64,000 nt of DNA from Ptychodera flava (GCF_041260155.1 NC_091933.1:38419293-38483292), one strand, 5' to 3'. Numbered from the stretch's first letter, positions 1 through 15,000 are shown. Notes: generated from the letters alone by a model not told the origin. A program made the numbers and translations.

Positions 1-717
1 TATGTAAGGCCTCGTTGCCCCAATTGTACACCATTGGAAAGAACAGATGATTGGACCAAGCTTTTAGCTATAAAGGGTTAAAAGGACTATCATTTCAAAA
101 GTTACTCAATAGCAGTACCTGCAGGTACACAACAAAGCATTTCACAAAATGCTTTACCTGATGTGACCTTGTAATGGTTTTAAGCTTTGAAATGTGGAAT
201 TCTGACGCTAATATTCTGAGCAATATTCTCTCAACACAAACGCCATTTCAATACGAAGATGATGGCAGCTATAGAGCCATCCACCCGTACGGTGAGGTTT
301 AATGGGATCTTTTGCATTTCTGGTAATGTTGGCATGGATGTCAGGACTTGTGCCTATCATATGAAACCCCATCCCTCAATGGTTTGCTTTCAGACCTGTT
401 TAGAACTTATGACCATTCATGCACTTTTACTCCTCATCCAAAGCACCATACAGCATGGGTTTCAATGTTTTGAGTCAATGTTTGATGAATAAAAAGAAGG
501 ATTATTGGTTTGCTGTTTTATTGCAACATCCATATTTTAAATAGTCTGTGTGTTGCACCACATCAAGGTAAATTGTCTCCTTTTTCCCCATGCCCTTCCG
601 GCCACTCCCAAGACTTCACATGAATTTGCATTTCCAAATTGGCTAAACTTATTTTTAGTCACTGCCATAATAAACATACTTTTATAATACAAATATTAAC
701 ACCTTTTTATATTACAG
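1..717 (+). other. Intron of the dynein heavy chain gene (left edge)
   Basis: No exon that continues the dynein frame was found here. The stretch ends in an acceptor (ttatattacag) just before the first visible exon at 718. A short piece ending in aagggttaaa near 74-83 resembles the end of the TTAA-type MITEs seen elsewhere in the window, but is too short to call. Confidence 0.6.
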
Positions 718-2841
718 TGGACAGATGGTGTTGTGGCGAACACATTCCGTGAGTTTGCCTCGGCTGACAACCCAGACCGTAAGTGGGTGGTGTTTGACGG
801 ACCCATTGATACGCTATGGATTGAGAGTATGAACACTGTCTTGGATGACAACAAGAAGCTGTGCCTGATGAGTGGGGAGATCATCCAGATGTCAAATTCC
901 ATGAGTCTCATCTTTGAAACCATGGATCTCTCCCAGGCTTCAGTAAGTGGTTGTTGCAAAATTGTCAGTTACCCCAAAGGGGTAAATGGCTTCTATCATA
1001 CTCTGTAGAATATTGAAGGTGTCATCATCGTCCAGCTGACATTCAAGTCCATGTAGCTATCATTCCTGTCAACCTGTTCATCCCCAGCTCCCTGTGAACA
1101 GTTCCAAAATCACCATTATTATCAATGGGTTTGGACCAAACCAGGGGGTGAATGGGTTAAAGCAGAAGTGATCAAATCCGTCAAATACTTGACAGTGCCA
1201 GGGGCCAGTATCAATCAATCAGTATCCAGTGGCATTGCAACCAAGTCAAATATCCATTCTTCATCATAAGTTTTGACATTTCAATCAGACTTGTAAAACT
1301 CTAAGTATACTGGCCCAGGCAGAGAAATAATGTTGGTCACAGACCTTTGAGGAGTAGAATTGGATAGTCATACCCCTGTGTAGACAGGTTACCTCCCAAA
1401 GTGGTCTGATTAAAATGCATAATGAAATAACGTCATTTTGCCTAGAGTAACATATTAAATGATTGTTCTATTACAGCCTGCGACTGTAAGTCGCTGTGGT
1501 ATGATCTACTTAGAACCATCTCAGCTAGGATGGCAACCATTGGTAGAATCCTGGTACAAAGAAATACCAGAATACTTGCAGAAGGAAGAAACACTCCTGA
1601 GGGCGCTCTTCAATTGGCTGGTGGAACCATTGCTTGATTTCCACCACAGAAACTGTAAGGTAAATACCCTCTCACCTGTAACACTGAGAAATGTATTTAG
1701 AATTAGAGAAGAGGACTCCATTCTGATGTAGGAGCTTTTGCTTATTGCTCAATAGATTATGTTTGATTCATCATGAGAAACTTGTTAACTCCATATTTTA
1801 CTCTCTATACACTGCATTCTTCAAAGGAACCTTTGAATATTTTATATTAAGAGGCTCTATCATTCATACAAACTCAAACTTCAAGGGTGAAGTTTCAGTC
1901 TTACATTCCTCATCTGAGGGACTTTACAGAAGCAGCCACCTGCACAATCCCTCTCATTGTCATTTAGAGTTGGACTTTGTCATAATATTATGTAAAAAAT
2001 GGATGAAAATGAGGGTTTAGTAATTTATATTTTATGTTTTCATATTATTTAATGGGTACAGGCATATGGTTGTATTGATTCATTCTTGTGCATGGCTATT
2101 TCCCCACTAGGAATATGTACCATCCAGCACCAGTAACCTAGTGAAATCTTTGATGTACTTGATTGTGATGTTGTTGGAGGAAAACAACGCTGGAGAAATT
2201 GAATCCAAGTATCTCAAAATCTGGATTATTGTAAGTTTCTGACAGCTTGTCATCCTATCAGTGTTTGCATGATTTTAAATGTCCTCTGAGATGTATGAAG
2301 AATTAATACTGGCAGGTGTGTGTATGGGATAAAAAATGTCATGGAAATGGTAGATGTGTAGGAAAAGAGAAACAACTTTGTTGATAATCACTTTTCATCA
2401 AAGGATGTAGAACAGCATTTTAGTATTTGTTAATGTGAACAATATATAAATGGGTATTTTATTGAGTACATAATGAGTATTTTTTAAGTCGCAATCCTAT
2501 GATGATTATTCATCATCAATCATGAATATTTATAGATCATGGATCACACAGTCTTTATCTCAAACACTACAACCATCACAGGAGATAACAGCTGTTGACA
2601 GTTGTATTGTATCACAACTAATTTTTTTTCTGTGTTTCTACACGTACAGTCAAGTTTCTTCTTCTCCTTGACCTGGTCCATTGGTGCAAGTACTGACAAT
2701 GATGGACAAGTGAAATTTGACCATCAATTCCGTGAGATGATGTCCGGCAAGGCTGAAGACATGCCTCCTATTCCAAATGAAGTTGGTAAAATTGAAGTGC
2801 CCATACCACCAGAGGGCACTGTCTATGACTACATGTTTGAG
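718..2841 (+). CDS. Dynein heavy chain exons: end of AAA2 and AAA2-AAA3 link
   Basis: The exons are 718-942, 1477-1659, 2111-2230 and 2650-2841, all phase 0 at their joins. The first carries the AAA2 Walker B region (VVFDGPID followed by [15 protein letters not shown]). The second opens with the highly conserved dynein motif [14 protein letters not shown]. The last, beginning [12 protein letters not shown], leads into the part before AAA3. The donor at 2842 starts a 5,035-bp intron, of which 4,713 bp is the DIRS element; without it the intron would be about 322 bp. Confidence 0.93.
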
Positions 2842-5800
2842 GTTAGTGAAATATTTATCCTTAAGTGGCAGTAGGGATATATATTTAACCCACCACCATT
2901 TTTTATGTCAGAAGTTTAATGCAATTTACTGTCATTAATTCATTGCCTAAAATTCAATGTCATTATTTTTGAAGTTGTGCATGTAACATCATTCTATTAC
3001 GTCATCAACACTCTAGGAATCACATGAGAATGCACTGCGCATGCGTAACTTCAGCGTTCCGTAGCTCTTTGCGTAGCTTGCTGGCGATACACGTGGTGTG
3101 TTGCATTCAGCGTTTCGTTCCAGGAGTTGTAATAGTTTACAGTTACATTACTCGAACATTTCTATTTTATTAGCAACGTTGTTGCTTACTACTACGACTG
3201 GTGAGTAGTTAGTGTTTTCACAATGCCGTCTAAACCTAAGACAATGACGGACTCGGCTTCTAAGGATTCAGGCAATGTTGCAGCTTGTGCAACCAGTCCA
3301 GATAAGGGCAAATGTCCTAAACGTAAGCGTGATACTATTACTCTGGGCAGTGGCGATGCCATAGCCTCGACAAGCAGTAGTCATACTAGAGACTCTATGG
3401 GAACTGACGTCAGAACTGGTGGAGATACGGCGGCCATTTTGAATTTACTGACGGAGATAAAGGACAATCAGGGTAAGCTCACTGCTCGTATGGACAAACT
3501 TGAGAATGATTGTTATTATGAAGGTGGTGACAATGAATTTGCTGATGACACTGGAATTGAGCTTATCGAGCCACCTGTAAAAGTGAAACGCTCTACTTCG
3601 GACGCGTCCGAGGAATCTGTTTCAGCTGCCGACGCCTCGCAGAGTGACGTCAACAAGCCTAGTTTGTTCAAAGACATAGCTAGCAAGTTTCTTGTGAAAG
3701 AGCAGTGTGAGGATCCTATTGATGACGATTTTGCCAAGATCATTAATGCTCTTTTCAGAGATGGAATCTCTGATGATAAATATAATGACCTGATAAGAAA
3801 TTCAATCGACCTGAAAATTGTGATGGCCTCACCAGTGTAAGAGTAAACCAACTGATATGGGACATCATACGTCCTGAAACTAGAAGTTTGGACACCAAAT
3901 TCCAGTCTGTTCAAGCATCACTTGTCAAGGGTGCCATTTGCATTACTCAACTTGTTTGTGAATTAGCCAAGTTGAAAGATAGTCCGTCAGACAAGATCGA
4001 TTTAGGAAAGCTGATGGACTTGGGTACAGACTCTCTAGCGCTTCTTGGTAATACGAACCGTCTTTTAAATCTAGGAGACGGGATTGCATGAAAGCAGACC
4101 TCAAGCACGACTATCTACATTTATGCTCTGCTACAGTACCTTTCACTGAGCATTTGTTTGGTGATGATATCACCAAAAGAGTAAAGGACATACAGGAAGT
4201 GAATAGGGCTGGTAATAAAATCAGCACATGGCAACAGCGAGGTGGATATAACCGTGGTAGAATGAGGGGACGTGGTTTCCGTTTCAGAGGTAGAGGTCGT
4301 GGCAACTTCAGACAATTGAATGAGGCTTCAAAAAACTACCCAAGGGGTTTGAAACCCCAAGTCAAGTCACAGATGAAATAGAGACTGGTAACGGAAGTGC
4401 ATCTTCTGCTTTATCTGTGAGTACGAAATTAATTTCTGATCATGTCACGTTTCAAGCAGGTAGACTGAAACATTTTGAAAGCAAGTGGCGTAATATTACT
4501 TCTGATGAGCGTATTATTGATATTGCTCTTCACGCCCATATAGAGTTTATCGATGATAAACCACCTGTGTAAATTAAGTGCCAAATTTATCTTCTTTCAG
4601 TGCGATTGAAGAAGCAAACATTGAGATAGAAATAAGGAAATTGCTTTCAAAGGGTGTGATTTCTGAATCACAGCATTCTAGTGATGATTTTGTTTCACCA
4701 TTTTTTGTTGTACCCAAGAAAGATGGTTCATTTAGAATGATTCTAAATCTTAAGAAATTAAATGAACAAGTCCAGTATCATCATTTCAAGATGGACACAT
4801 TTGAAACGGCATTACGCCTTATTACACCTGGTTGTTATATGGCATCAGTAGATCTTAAGGATGCTTATTATTCTGTTCCTATAGCTGAGGAACACCAAAA
4901 GTATCTGAAATTTCTTTGGAAAGGACAGTTGTTTCAGTATACCTGCTTACCAAATGGATTGGCATCTGCCCCCCGCATGTTTACTAAACTTCTGAAACCA
5001 GTGTATGCTACCCTTCGTCGAATGGGTCATGTAATAATGGGTTATATTGATGATTCTTTTCTTGTTGGACATGATTTCATTTTATGTTCTCGCAATGTGT
5101 CTGACACAGTTGCTCTTGTAAGGGAGCTTGGATTTACTTGTAACTCAGAAAAATCTGTTCTTGTTCCAACACAACGAATTACCTTCTTAGGTTTTGATAT
5201 TGACTCTGTGTCAATGACTGTCACTTTAACTCAAGCCAAGGTTGAAAATTTGATTGAGCAATGCACGAAGTTGCTTGCTAGAGACTTTCATACAATACGT
5301 GCAGTTGCCAAGGTCATTGGCATGATGATTTCCAGTTTCCCTGGAGTTGAATTTGGCCCACTGTTTTATCGGTCTCTTGAGTTGGCCAAAATAAGAGCTT
5401 TGCAGTCACAGAATGGTAACTTTGATGCCACAATGGTCATTTCTCTGGAAATGAAAAATGATTTGAACTGGTGGGTTCAAAATTTACCCCATGAAAAACG
5501 TCAAATTTGTAGATGTAATCCACAAATATGTATGTCATGTGATGCTTCCACGTTAGGCTGGGGAGTCAGCTGTGAAGGAAAAAGAGGTGGGGGCAGATGG
5601 ACTGTAGAGGAAGCCACACACCATATTAATTATTTAGAAATGCAGGCTATATATTTTGCTCTAAGATCTTTTGAGCAAAGAGTAATAAACAAACATGTTA
5701 AGATACTTTGTGATAATACCACTGCTGTAGCCTATATTAATAATATGGGTGGAGTGAAGTCAGTAGCCTGCAATGATATTGCCAGGAAAATTTGGTTGTG

Positions 5801-8800
5801 GTGCAAAGTGAGGGGAATATGGCTTACTGCTGCACATTTGCCTGGTTCTCGAAATGTTGAAGCTGATTATGAATCAAGACAGTTTAATGAACAGACTGAG
5901 TGGCAATTAAACCCATCTTTATTTAAACGCTTTGCTAATATTTGGGGAACTCCAAATGTTGATCTTTTTGCCTCTAGGCTTAACACTCAGCTGCCAAATT
6001 TTATATCATGGAGACCAGATCCCGATGCCATGCATGTTGATGCATTTACATTAAACTGGAAATATTATCATTTTTATGCTTTTCCTCCTTTCAGTCTCAT
6101 GGGGAGGTGTGCACAGAAAATTGCGACAGATCAGGCAACTGGCATTTTGATTGCACCACTTTGGCCGACACAGTCATGGTTCACACCACTGATGCAGATG
6201 TTAGTGGATCTACCATTGCTACTACCACGGACAGACAACTTGTTGAGGCTTCCGAATGTTCAGAAGCTTCATCCATTACGGAAGAAGCTACAGCTTATGG
6301 CCTGTCGTGTGTCCAGCAATCCCTTGAAAAGCGAAACATTTCTGCAGGAGCAGCCACTATCATTATGGCATCATGGCGACAGAGTACTAAGAGACAATAC
6401 AGAACTTACACCAGGAGATGGTTTCAGTATTGTAGTAAAATCAAGGCAGATCCACTTTATCCAGATATAACACAAGTGCTTGATTTTTTGACTGAACTGT
6501 TCCATTCTGGTATCAGTTATAGTGCTCTGAACACAGCTAGATCTGCTTTGTCTGCCTTATGTTCAACTAAGCAACATATGACTGTTGGCGCACATCCTTT
6601 GGTTGTGAGGTTTATGAAAGGAGTTTTCAACCTGCGGCCTACTGTTTCCAGATATAGACATGTTTGGGATGTTCGCAAAGTTTTGAATTATCTGAAGACT
6701 TGTTCTCCAGTTGTAGAGCTTTCGCTAAAGACTCTTACCTTAAAACTGGTAATGCTGTTAGCATTAGTAACAGCTGCTCGTAGTCAATCTTTACATCTAT
6801 TAGACTTGTCCAGTATGACTACAGAAGAGAGTTCATATACATTTATTTTCACCGGTTTACTTAAGCAGAGTCGACCAGGATATGTGAATCCTGTTGTAAC
6901 TTTACGGCCTTACACGCCTGATAAACTCTTGTGTGTCTGTGATACTCTTAAAGAATATTTGTCTCGTACTGAGAATTTTCGTGACAATGAGACTAAACTT
7001 TTCATCAGTTATGTGAAACCACATAAGGCTGTTTCTAAAGCATCCATAAGTCGCTGGATTCGTGAGGTAATGACTAGATCTGGTATTGACACTGACAAGT
7101 TCAAGGCTCATAGTGTGAGAGCAGTTGCTACTTCAAGGGCAAAACAGAGTTTTGTTCCAGTAGAACATATACTTGCCACTGCAGGCTGGTCTTCTCTTTG
7201 TACCTTTGCGAAATTTTATGATAAGCCCACCGCAACAGACAGTGATCTGTTTGCTCATAGCGTATTGAAGGCTTAGATATTTTTTGGTGTTTTCGTTCCA
7301 AGTATTTTGTGTTATACGGACAAAGTTCTTGCCGTATTAAATACAGTTCGTATTTGAAACATTTATTCTGTTTCATTTCACACGTCTTTGCTTTAAAATC
7401 TCATGTGATTCCTAGAGTGTTGATGACGTAATAGAATCCCCCAATTAAACGAGACTTACCTGAAGTCGAAGTTTGATGGGTATTCTATGTAGTCATCTAT
7501 AACACGAAAGGGATCACATGCCCGCCCTGGTTTTTTCTGGGACCCCTCCCATGGAATACATTTGGACGTGTTCATTCAACCTTTAAAATCTGAAGTTACG
7601 CATGCGCAGTGCATTCTCATGTGATCCCTTTCGTGTTATAGATGACTACATAGAATACCCATCAAACTTCGACTTCAGGTAAGTCTCGTTTAATTGGGGG
7701 ATTTTCATCCATAATGATGACAGGCTACTCAAACAATGTTCACCGACTCATTTTTATTAGTGATTTTCAATAAAAATAAATCAAACGTTTCATTTTTGCT
7801 CTATTTATGACTATGTGTTTTTTTCCCAATGGCCTTCAACTAACTGTGCTTGCCTTTATCCATTTCCAATTTTCAGTTTAAGGCTAGAGGCCGATGGGTA
7901 CACTGGCACGAAACCATCCGCAACAAAGAAATCGGTGCCCCCGGAATGAAACCCCAGGACATCATAGTACCAACTGTTGACACTGCAAGATACACCTATC
8001 TCATGGATTTAATGATCAAACACAAAAGGTCAGTCTTCATTCAGACAGTGACCTCATTGATTATTACTTGATGTTCATACTTATTATAATCATAAATAGA
8101 CTTTGCATTATTAATACTTGTATTTTGGCAATGAGGCAGTACATATACATATACAAACCAGACAGGCAAGCATCACCTTAGCTGCTAAATGCAACATAGA
8201 AATACATGAAAGCATTTTCAATGTATACCACTTTCAAAGAATCATCTCTTAAATTTTTTTCTACTAACAAATTTTTGTACCACAAAAATGCTTGGGCTTT
8301 CTTAGGGATCCTCCCGTAGCATTGTGAAGCCACTTGACCCCCTAAGATTATGACAATTTGTAAAATCGCTGAGTGATGGCCCAGTATTTTTCAGTATTGT
8401 CATTATTTCATGACAGAGTAACAACCATCCTTCATCTTCTCACAGAGCTGTTCTGTTTGTCGGACCCACTGGTACTGGTAAGAGTGTCTATGTGAAAGAC
8501 AAACTGATGAATGACTTGTCCAAAGATGACTACCTACCACTCTTTGTCAATTTCTCAGCTCAGACCAGTGCTAACCAGACACAGGTAAGTCCAACGTCTT
8601 GTGAATTTTTATCCTATGAATTGAGGTTCTTAATCTTAGTGTTGAACTTGACGTTCAAGAGTAAATAGTACAATACATAGTTTGCCCCCATGTGGTGGAA
8701 GTGTTCTAGGGGACTATACTTTTAATAACAGCTTGAAAGGCACAAAAGTTTACATGGTTCAAATACCATGCCAGGAAGAGCAAATTGGGAGGCACCATGG

Positions 8801-9001
8801 ACCAGTGGTTAGGGTAACGGACTCACTATCGGAGGACGGTGAATTCGAGACTCTAGCTCGGTGTTGTGCCCTTGAGCAAGTCACTTTACTCCTCTGTGCT
8901 CCATTGGGGTTTTGGGTTATGGGTATTTAGAAGTATTTGACCTCCATGAAAAGAGGTGTTTCACCTATTGAGCTATTGAGTTTAAATAGAGATAAAAAAA
9001 A

Positions 9002-9084
<83 letters not shown>

Positions 9085-12000
9085 CACATTGTCACATCCA
9101 TTTAGGTTTATTAACATTAGAGACACTGAAAAGAAGGAACATGGGTAAATCAGGTGTTCAAGGATATGGGTGTTACATTAGCCTGATCATGATGAATACC
9201 ACATAATGAGATTAAAGCTTTGTTCATCCTGGAAAACCATCAGTATGTTTTCAATCAGATCATGGACTAGAACTTGCTTTTTCTTGACTCTGACACAGGA
9301 CATCATCATGTCCAAACTTGACAAGAGGCGTAAAGGTGTATTTGGACCACCCATGGGGAAGAAGTGCCTGATCTTTGTTGATGATATGAACATGCCGGCC
9401 AGGGAGCAATATGGAGCACAGCCACCCATTGAACTGCTGAGGCAGTTCTTTGATCATGGCATCTGGTATGGATTGTTATCATTCATGATAGACTTTTGTC
9501 AAATATCTGTTCTGTGCGTTTATGTTTCTCTGCCACTGTTTTGTATCATCCAACAAGCGTTTGAAGACCATCTGAAACAGCATCTGTTCATATAGCTACA
9601 GTTTTATTAAGGTATTATCCAACCTGAAAAAGTTTACGTCAGCACAACTTGATTTAAAATTCTGGTATTGTAAATATGAGCCGGGCACATGAGAGCAGAT
9701 AGAAGCTGCCAACGTTTAATTTGATGTAAATTTAGTCATCAATGACAACAGATTTCAGTTTGCACACATTTTGGTCCAGTTGTCATTTAAGGCTAGTATA
9801 TGTTGTCATTTTGTCATTTTTTTAGGTATGACAAGAAAGATACATCCAAGATAACCCTCATTGACATTCAATTCTTGGCCGCCATGGGTCCACCTGGTGG
9901 TGGCCGAAATCCTGTCACTCCGAGGTTCATCCGTCACTTCAACTTGATCTCACAGACGACATTCAGTGATGAATCCATGCAGAGGATCTTCACCAGCATT
10001 GTCAGTTTCTATCTCAGGGTGAGTTGATTTACTGCTTAAGATTTTGACAATTGCAAAGTAATTTTGAACCGTGACAAATGCACAATTTTAGACCTTACAT
10101 TAAACATGAGAAAACTGGGAATGAGAGGCTACAGAAAGTCATGTAGATCTTCAGTGGTACTTGAACCAATGAAAAAATATAAACTTTTTTTTTCACTGTT
10201 GTTCAGTCACCATTAAAAACTTGCTAACAGTAACAACTAGTATTACTAATAATTCTACTATAAAATAGGCAGGGGTTGTTCAACACTAGTTTTTGTTAAC
10301 CCTTTGAGTGCTGTAATTGTTTGCACCAAAATTTTAGTGCAAAATTTTTTACGAATTTTTATGAATTTTTCTGTAATTTTTTGATAATTTTGGATCAAAT
10401 GGAGATCACATTTCATTAGATACAGTTTTTTATCAAAATTTTGACGAAAATCTGAACAAAATTGACTGGAGTATATTCTAAAGGTGACAAAAATTGACTT
10501 TAGCGCTCAAAGGGTTAATGATAACACGTGAAGTTTATTTGCCATTTCACCAGTTTGTGTGATTCCAGAACGACTTGAAAAATTGCAAAACAGTATGAAA
10601 TCATAATTGTGGCGGGACCATAAATAAATGAGCAAACATAGAAGAGAATTTTCAGTGACAATTCAAGTTTTTGTCTTTGATCACAGACCAATGAATTCCC
10701 ACCAGACTATTTCACATCTGGTAACATGATTGTACAAGCCACAATGCAAGTCTACAAGCAAGCCATGGATAATCTGCTCCCCACTCCGGCCAAGTCACAC
10801 TATGTATTCAACTTGAGGGATTTCTCTCGTGTCATCAACGGTGTGTTGATGGTCAAGAAGACCGTCATTGAAAACAAGCGCACATTTACCAGGTGAGTTT
10901 CTGTTGATAACCAATCGGTTCATCTGTGCATATTTACATGCACATGAATGCTGCCCTTTTTCTCATTCATGCAGTGTTTTCAGAAATATTGCTGTTTCAC
11001 CATTTATCATAATTAGGAGAATTTAATACTTGCTTCAAAACGAAGACTCTGTTCATGGTGTGTAGAATTTCATTTCAATTTTTTTCCTAATGCTATTGAA
11101 ACAAAGACAGTGCCAGATATATGGTTCCTAGTCATCAGATATATACATTTGTTTGATCAAACTATGTCTACTATTAATCTCTTCACTCAGGTTGTGGGTG
11201 CATGAAGTATTCCGTGTATTCTATGATCGTCTCATTGATGACGTTGACAGAAACTGGCTCTTCAAGTAAGTCAAAGTTTTCATCTCTACACATTGTCTAC
11301 ACATATTTCATGTAAAAATGTATATTAAGACAAAATTATTGTATATTTACATATGAACTCCAGGTGCATTTGGTTTTGCCATTGAAATGTTACAAATATC
11401 TTTGACACGTCCATTTTACTAACCGCTACCTAGTTATGACTCAGCAAAGTACGTCGGTGGAATATATCAATATTATCATAAAGAATATAATTTAGAAAAT
11501 ATAACATGTCTTCTAAAATGTTGACAAACTTCATATTAACAGTATTTGAATGTATCAGCAAAAACACTTTTCCCTGACAGGAGATCCCCCTTGAATGTTG
11601 AGTAGAATACCTAGCTTTGAACCATGAATGAAGACCGTGATGCAATCATGTGTTCAAATAAAACAATGTTTTTTGTGTGCCTTCCTCTTCTTCAGTTTGT
11701 GTAAGGAGCTGGTGAAAGAAATCTTCAAGGATAACTTTGATTCTGTCTTTGATCACCTGACTGTGGACGGTGCCATGGTGAAAGAGGACGACATGAGAAG
11801 CTTGATGTTCGGTGACTACATGAGACCTGATGCTGAGGCTGATGAGAGAGTCTATGAGGAAGTCAAATCTATCGATGACTTCTATCGAGTTGTGGAAACA
11901 CAGCTAGATGAATACAACCAGACTCACAAAACAGTCATGAACTTGGTCATCTTCAGGTAAAAAATATTATTGTGTTTTAGGGAAATTCAACCCATGATGT

Positions 12001-15000
12001 CAGTGTCTGATATTTTGTGCTTCCAAAATTTTGCTTTGAAAAGTGGGGTATAACGTAAACAATGACTTTTGTTTGCCATGCACATGTTGTAATTATTGAC
12101 TGTCTCTCAGAATGCCTTCCCACGCTAATTGATGGAAAGATACCATAGGATAATGTTGAATTGTAAGATGGTTTTGCAGTCTTCTGCATGTTCTCTTTGT
12201 AGTTAAAAGATAAATTACTTTCCTTAGAATATCATTGTAAGTGTAGTATCGATCACTTGTCAAACAGCATGTGTTTCTACACAGTTGATCATCATCTTAG
12301 TAGAACTTAAATGAGACACTCAGGTCATGAGATAAGACTTGATGTATTTTTGTATTGACACTCACAGATATGTGTTGGAGCATCTGTCTCGTATCAGTCG
12401 TGTGATCAAGCAGCCAGGAGGCAATGCTCTCCTTGTCGGCGTTGGTGGCAGCGGTCGTCAGTCCCTGACCAGGCTTGCCACAGCCATGGCTGAGTACAAC
12501 ATATTCCAACCAGAGATATCCAAGACCTATGGCCATGTAGAGTGGAGAGAGGATCTCAAGGTATTCTAGTTTTTGGGATTTCTCACGTGTGTCTTCATTC
12601 AGACGAACTGTCATTGCAAATCTGAGGATTTCTCCCCATCTCAGCCTTTCTCATATGTCACACGCCTTTAGGCTTTCGACATTTGAGAAAGTTTGGTCGT
12701 GGGTCTGATTTGATATTCAGGGAACTGCTGTGAAGACAATAGTGCAAGTGACATTTCATGTGTTCTTCATTTATAAGTCCATCTTTTCAAAACGTAAGAA
12801 CTCAGCTTTATTTTCAGAAGAAAGAAAGCCAGTGGTAACATTGTTGATTAAATGTAATATTCAAAGAGGGACAGAAACACTGATCTGTAACCAGTTCTGT
12901 GGAAAGAAAGTTTTCCATTGCATTGATTTTTCTTTTCTTTTTTCCAAATTCTACAGTCAGTACTGAAGACTGCTGGTGCCCAGGGAAAACCCATGGTATT
13001 CCTGATCTCCGACACTCAAATCAAACAGGAATCATTCCTTGAAGACATTGACAACTTACTCAACACGGGAGAGGTGCCCAACCTGTATGCCGTGGATGAG
13101 AAACAAGAAATCATGGAAGCTGTACGTCCAGTAGCCCAGGCCGGTGATAAGAACGCTGACTTCAGTCCGCTGGCGTTGTTCAATTTCTTTGTCAAACGCT
13201 GCAAGGAACTGCTTCACATCGTGATTGCATTCTCACCGATCGGTGATGCCTTCCGTAACAGGTTACGACAGTTCCCGTCTCTCATTAACTGCTGTACCAT
13301 TGATTGGTTCCAGGTAATTATCTTTTCATTTTATCGATTACACTAAGTGACTTACAGAAACAGTTTGAACAATTTTCTTTGAATACATTGTAAGCCACAC
13401 AGGCATACAAATACATTAATTCAAATTTTGCTGAAAGGAATGAAGCACATGAACCTCCCTCAGATCTCTCATTTCACTAGGAGTGTCTTTGAAAATTGTA
13501 GAAAAAAATTGCCTGATCAAAAGCATTAAATATTTTATGTAATGTGAAATTCAAGAATTATTTTTTCTTCCCATTGAGAGATAGTTATTTTGTTGTGTTT
13601 TGAGTAATTTTGTGAAAATTTTGTAATTGTAACATAGTTCTGAAAAAAAATTGCATAGTAGCAACAAAATGTGGCGTGCATCTGTAAGAGATAAAAAAAT
13701 TTGTTTAATGTTCTCATGATTTCTAATACCACTCTGAGAAAGCAAATACACCTGATACTGTAGTTGGTCTTCAAAGATTGACAGAAAAAATAACTCAGCA
13801 ACAACAGAAAACCATCATTGACTTTGCAATCGAAGGCACTCTACGTAACCATTAGTTTTTAGCTCATATTTGGTATGTATATAAATACCAAAAAGAGCTT
13901 ATATGGTGAGTCGGTGGCGTCTGTATGTATGTATGTTGGTATGTGTGTGCGGATGTATGTCCGTCACACGCAAAAGCTCCCATAGCGCCAAAGCTACCAT
14001 CTCAGTATTTGGGTACAGGTAGATGCAGGGGTTGAGATGTGACGTTGTTCAAATGAACATGTCAGTGTCAAAAATGTGCAAATGAGGTAAGAAAAAGGGA
14101 AATCCTGCAAATATGCAGGAGTGGTGTCATGCCAGTGACTGAAACAGGCTACTCCACTGACCTTTAGTCATTTCCTGTCATTGTTTATGAACTGTTACAT
14201 ATTAACAGACCTGCGCAAACTAAGAGGGACTAGCTGTTTCTGCTATGCATGTATCTAAAGTTGACCTCCAGTACCTAAAGTTTCAGACCTTATTTACTTT
14301 TGTCATTCTTGTTTCTCTGGTTTAAATATTTCTTGTTTTTTTTCTGGTTGTACTGTGCAAAAAATCATTGTCATAACATCAACGTAGAATTTTCCTGCAC
14401 TGAACAGATAGAAACAACATTTATTGTTGATCTTTGGTACCCACACTGGTATGTACCAATTCTGATCAAATGTTAGCGACACCGTATCATTGCGGTATTT
14501 TTACTGATTCATTCCCTCCTCCAAGTTTCTCACTGAAGATATGCCCATCCACATGTAGATCTGTGCATTGGAACATCATGTTCCTGACAACATTTATTTA
14601 CGTCATTGTTGATGTTTTAGGCCTGGCCAGAAGACGCCCTGACCAGAGTTGCCAACAAGTTCTTAGAAAGCGTTGAAATGGAGGACAATGAACGGCACGA
14701 AGTGGTCCAGATATGTAAACACTTCCACACAAGCGCCAGAGAACTCTCTCAAAAGTAAGTATTACAATGATAGAGTCATTCAAAAGACCAGTTGATCTGT
14801 TGATTTGGTAACTTTAATCATACGCAGTGCAACATAGCACACAAAGTACTGGATGCATTTGTGCATACCTCTGGCAAAGCAAAATATTACAAATAGAAAC
14901 ACAGTCCAGTTGGATTAGGTAAAGACATAGATTTTACATAGCAAAACACACACAAATAGTTTGACTGTAGTCTGAATTTATGTAGAACCTCATATGGGGT

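Larger units (their letters stand above)
2991..7703 (+). mobile_element. DIRS-type tyrosine-recombinase retrotransposon
   Basis: This 4,713-bp element sits in sense orientation inside dynein intron 4. It has a gag-like region, a reverse transcriptase/RNase H frame and an overlapping tyrosine recombinase frame, the DIRS order. Its ends are inverted repeats, with an internal complementary region next to the right end, and there is no obvious target duplication, as known for DIRS. The complementary region matches both outer ends exactly as read, and the pol and recombinase frames look whole, so the copy appears young. The gag-like part looks broken, with about three breaks, so I treat the copy as a fossil. 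Confidence 0.9.

Noticed and set aside
8937-9206. Open frame with Lys and Ile-Tyr runs.
   Set aside because: It is the translation of the SINE poly(A) tail and (AT)n repeat.
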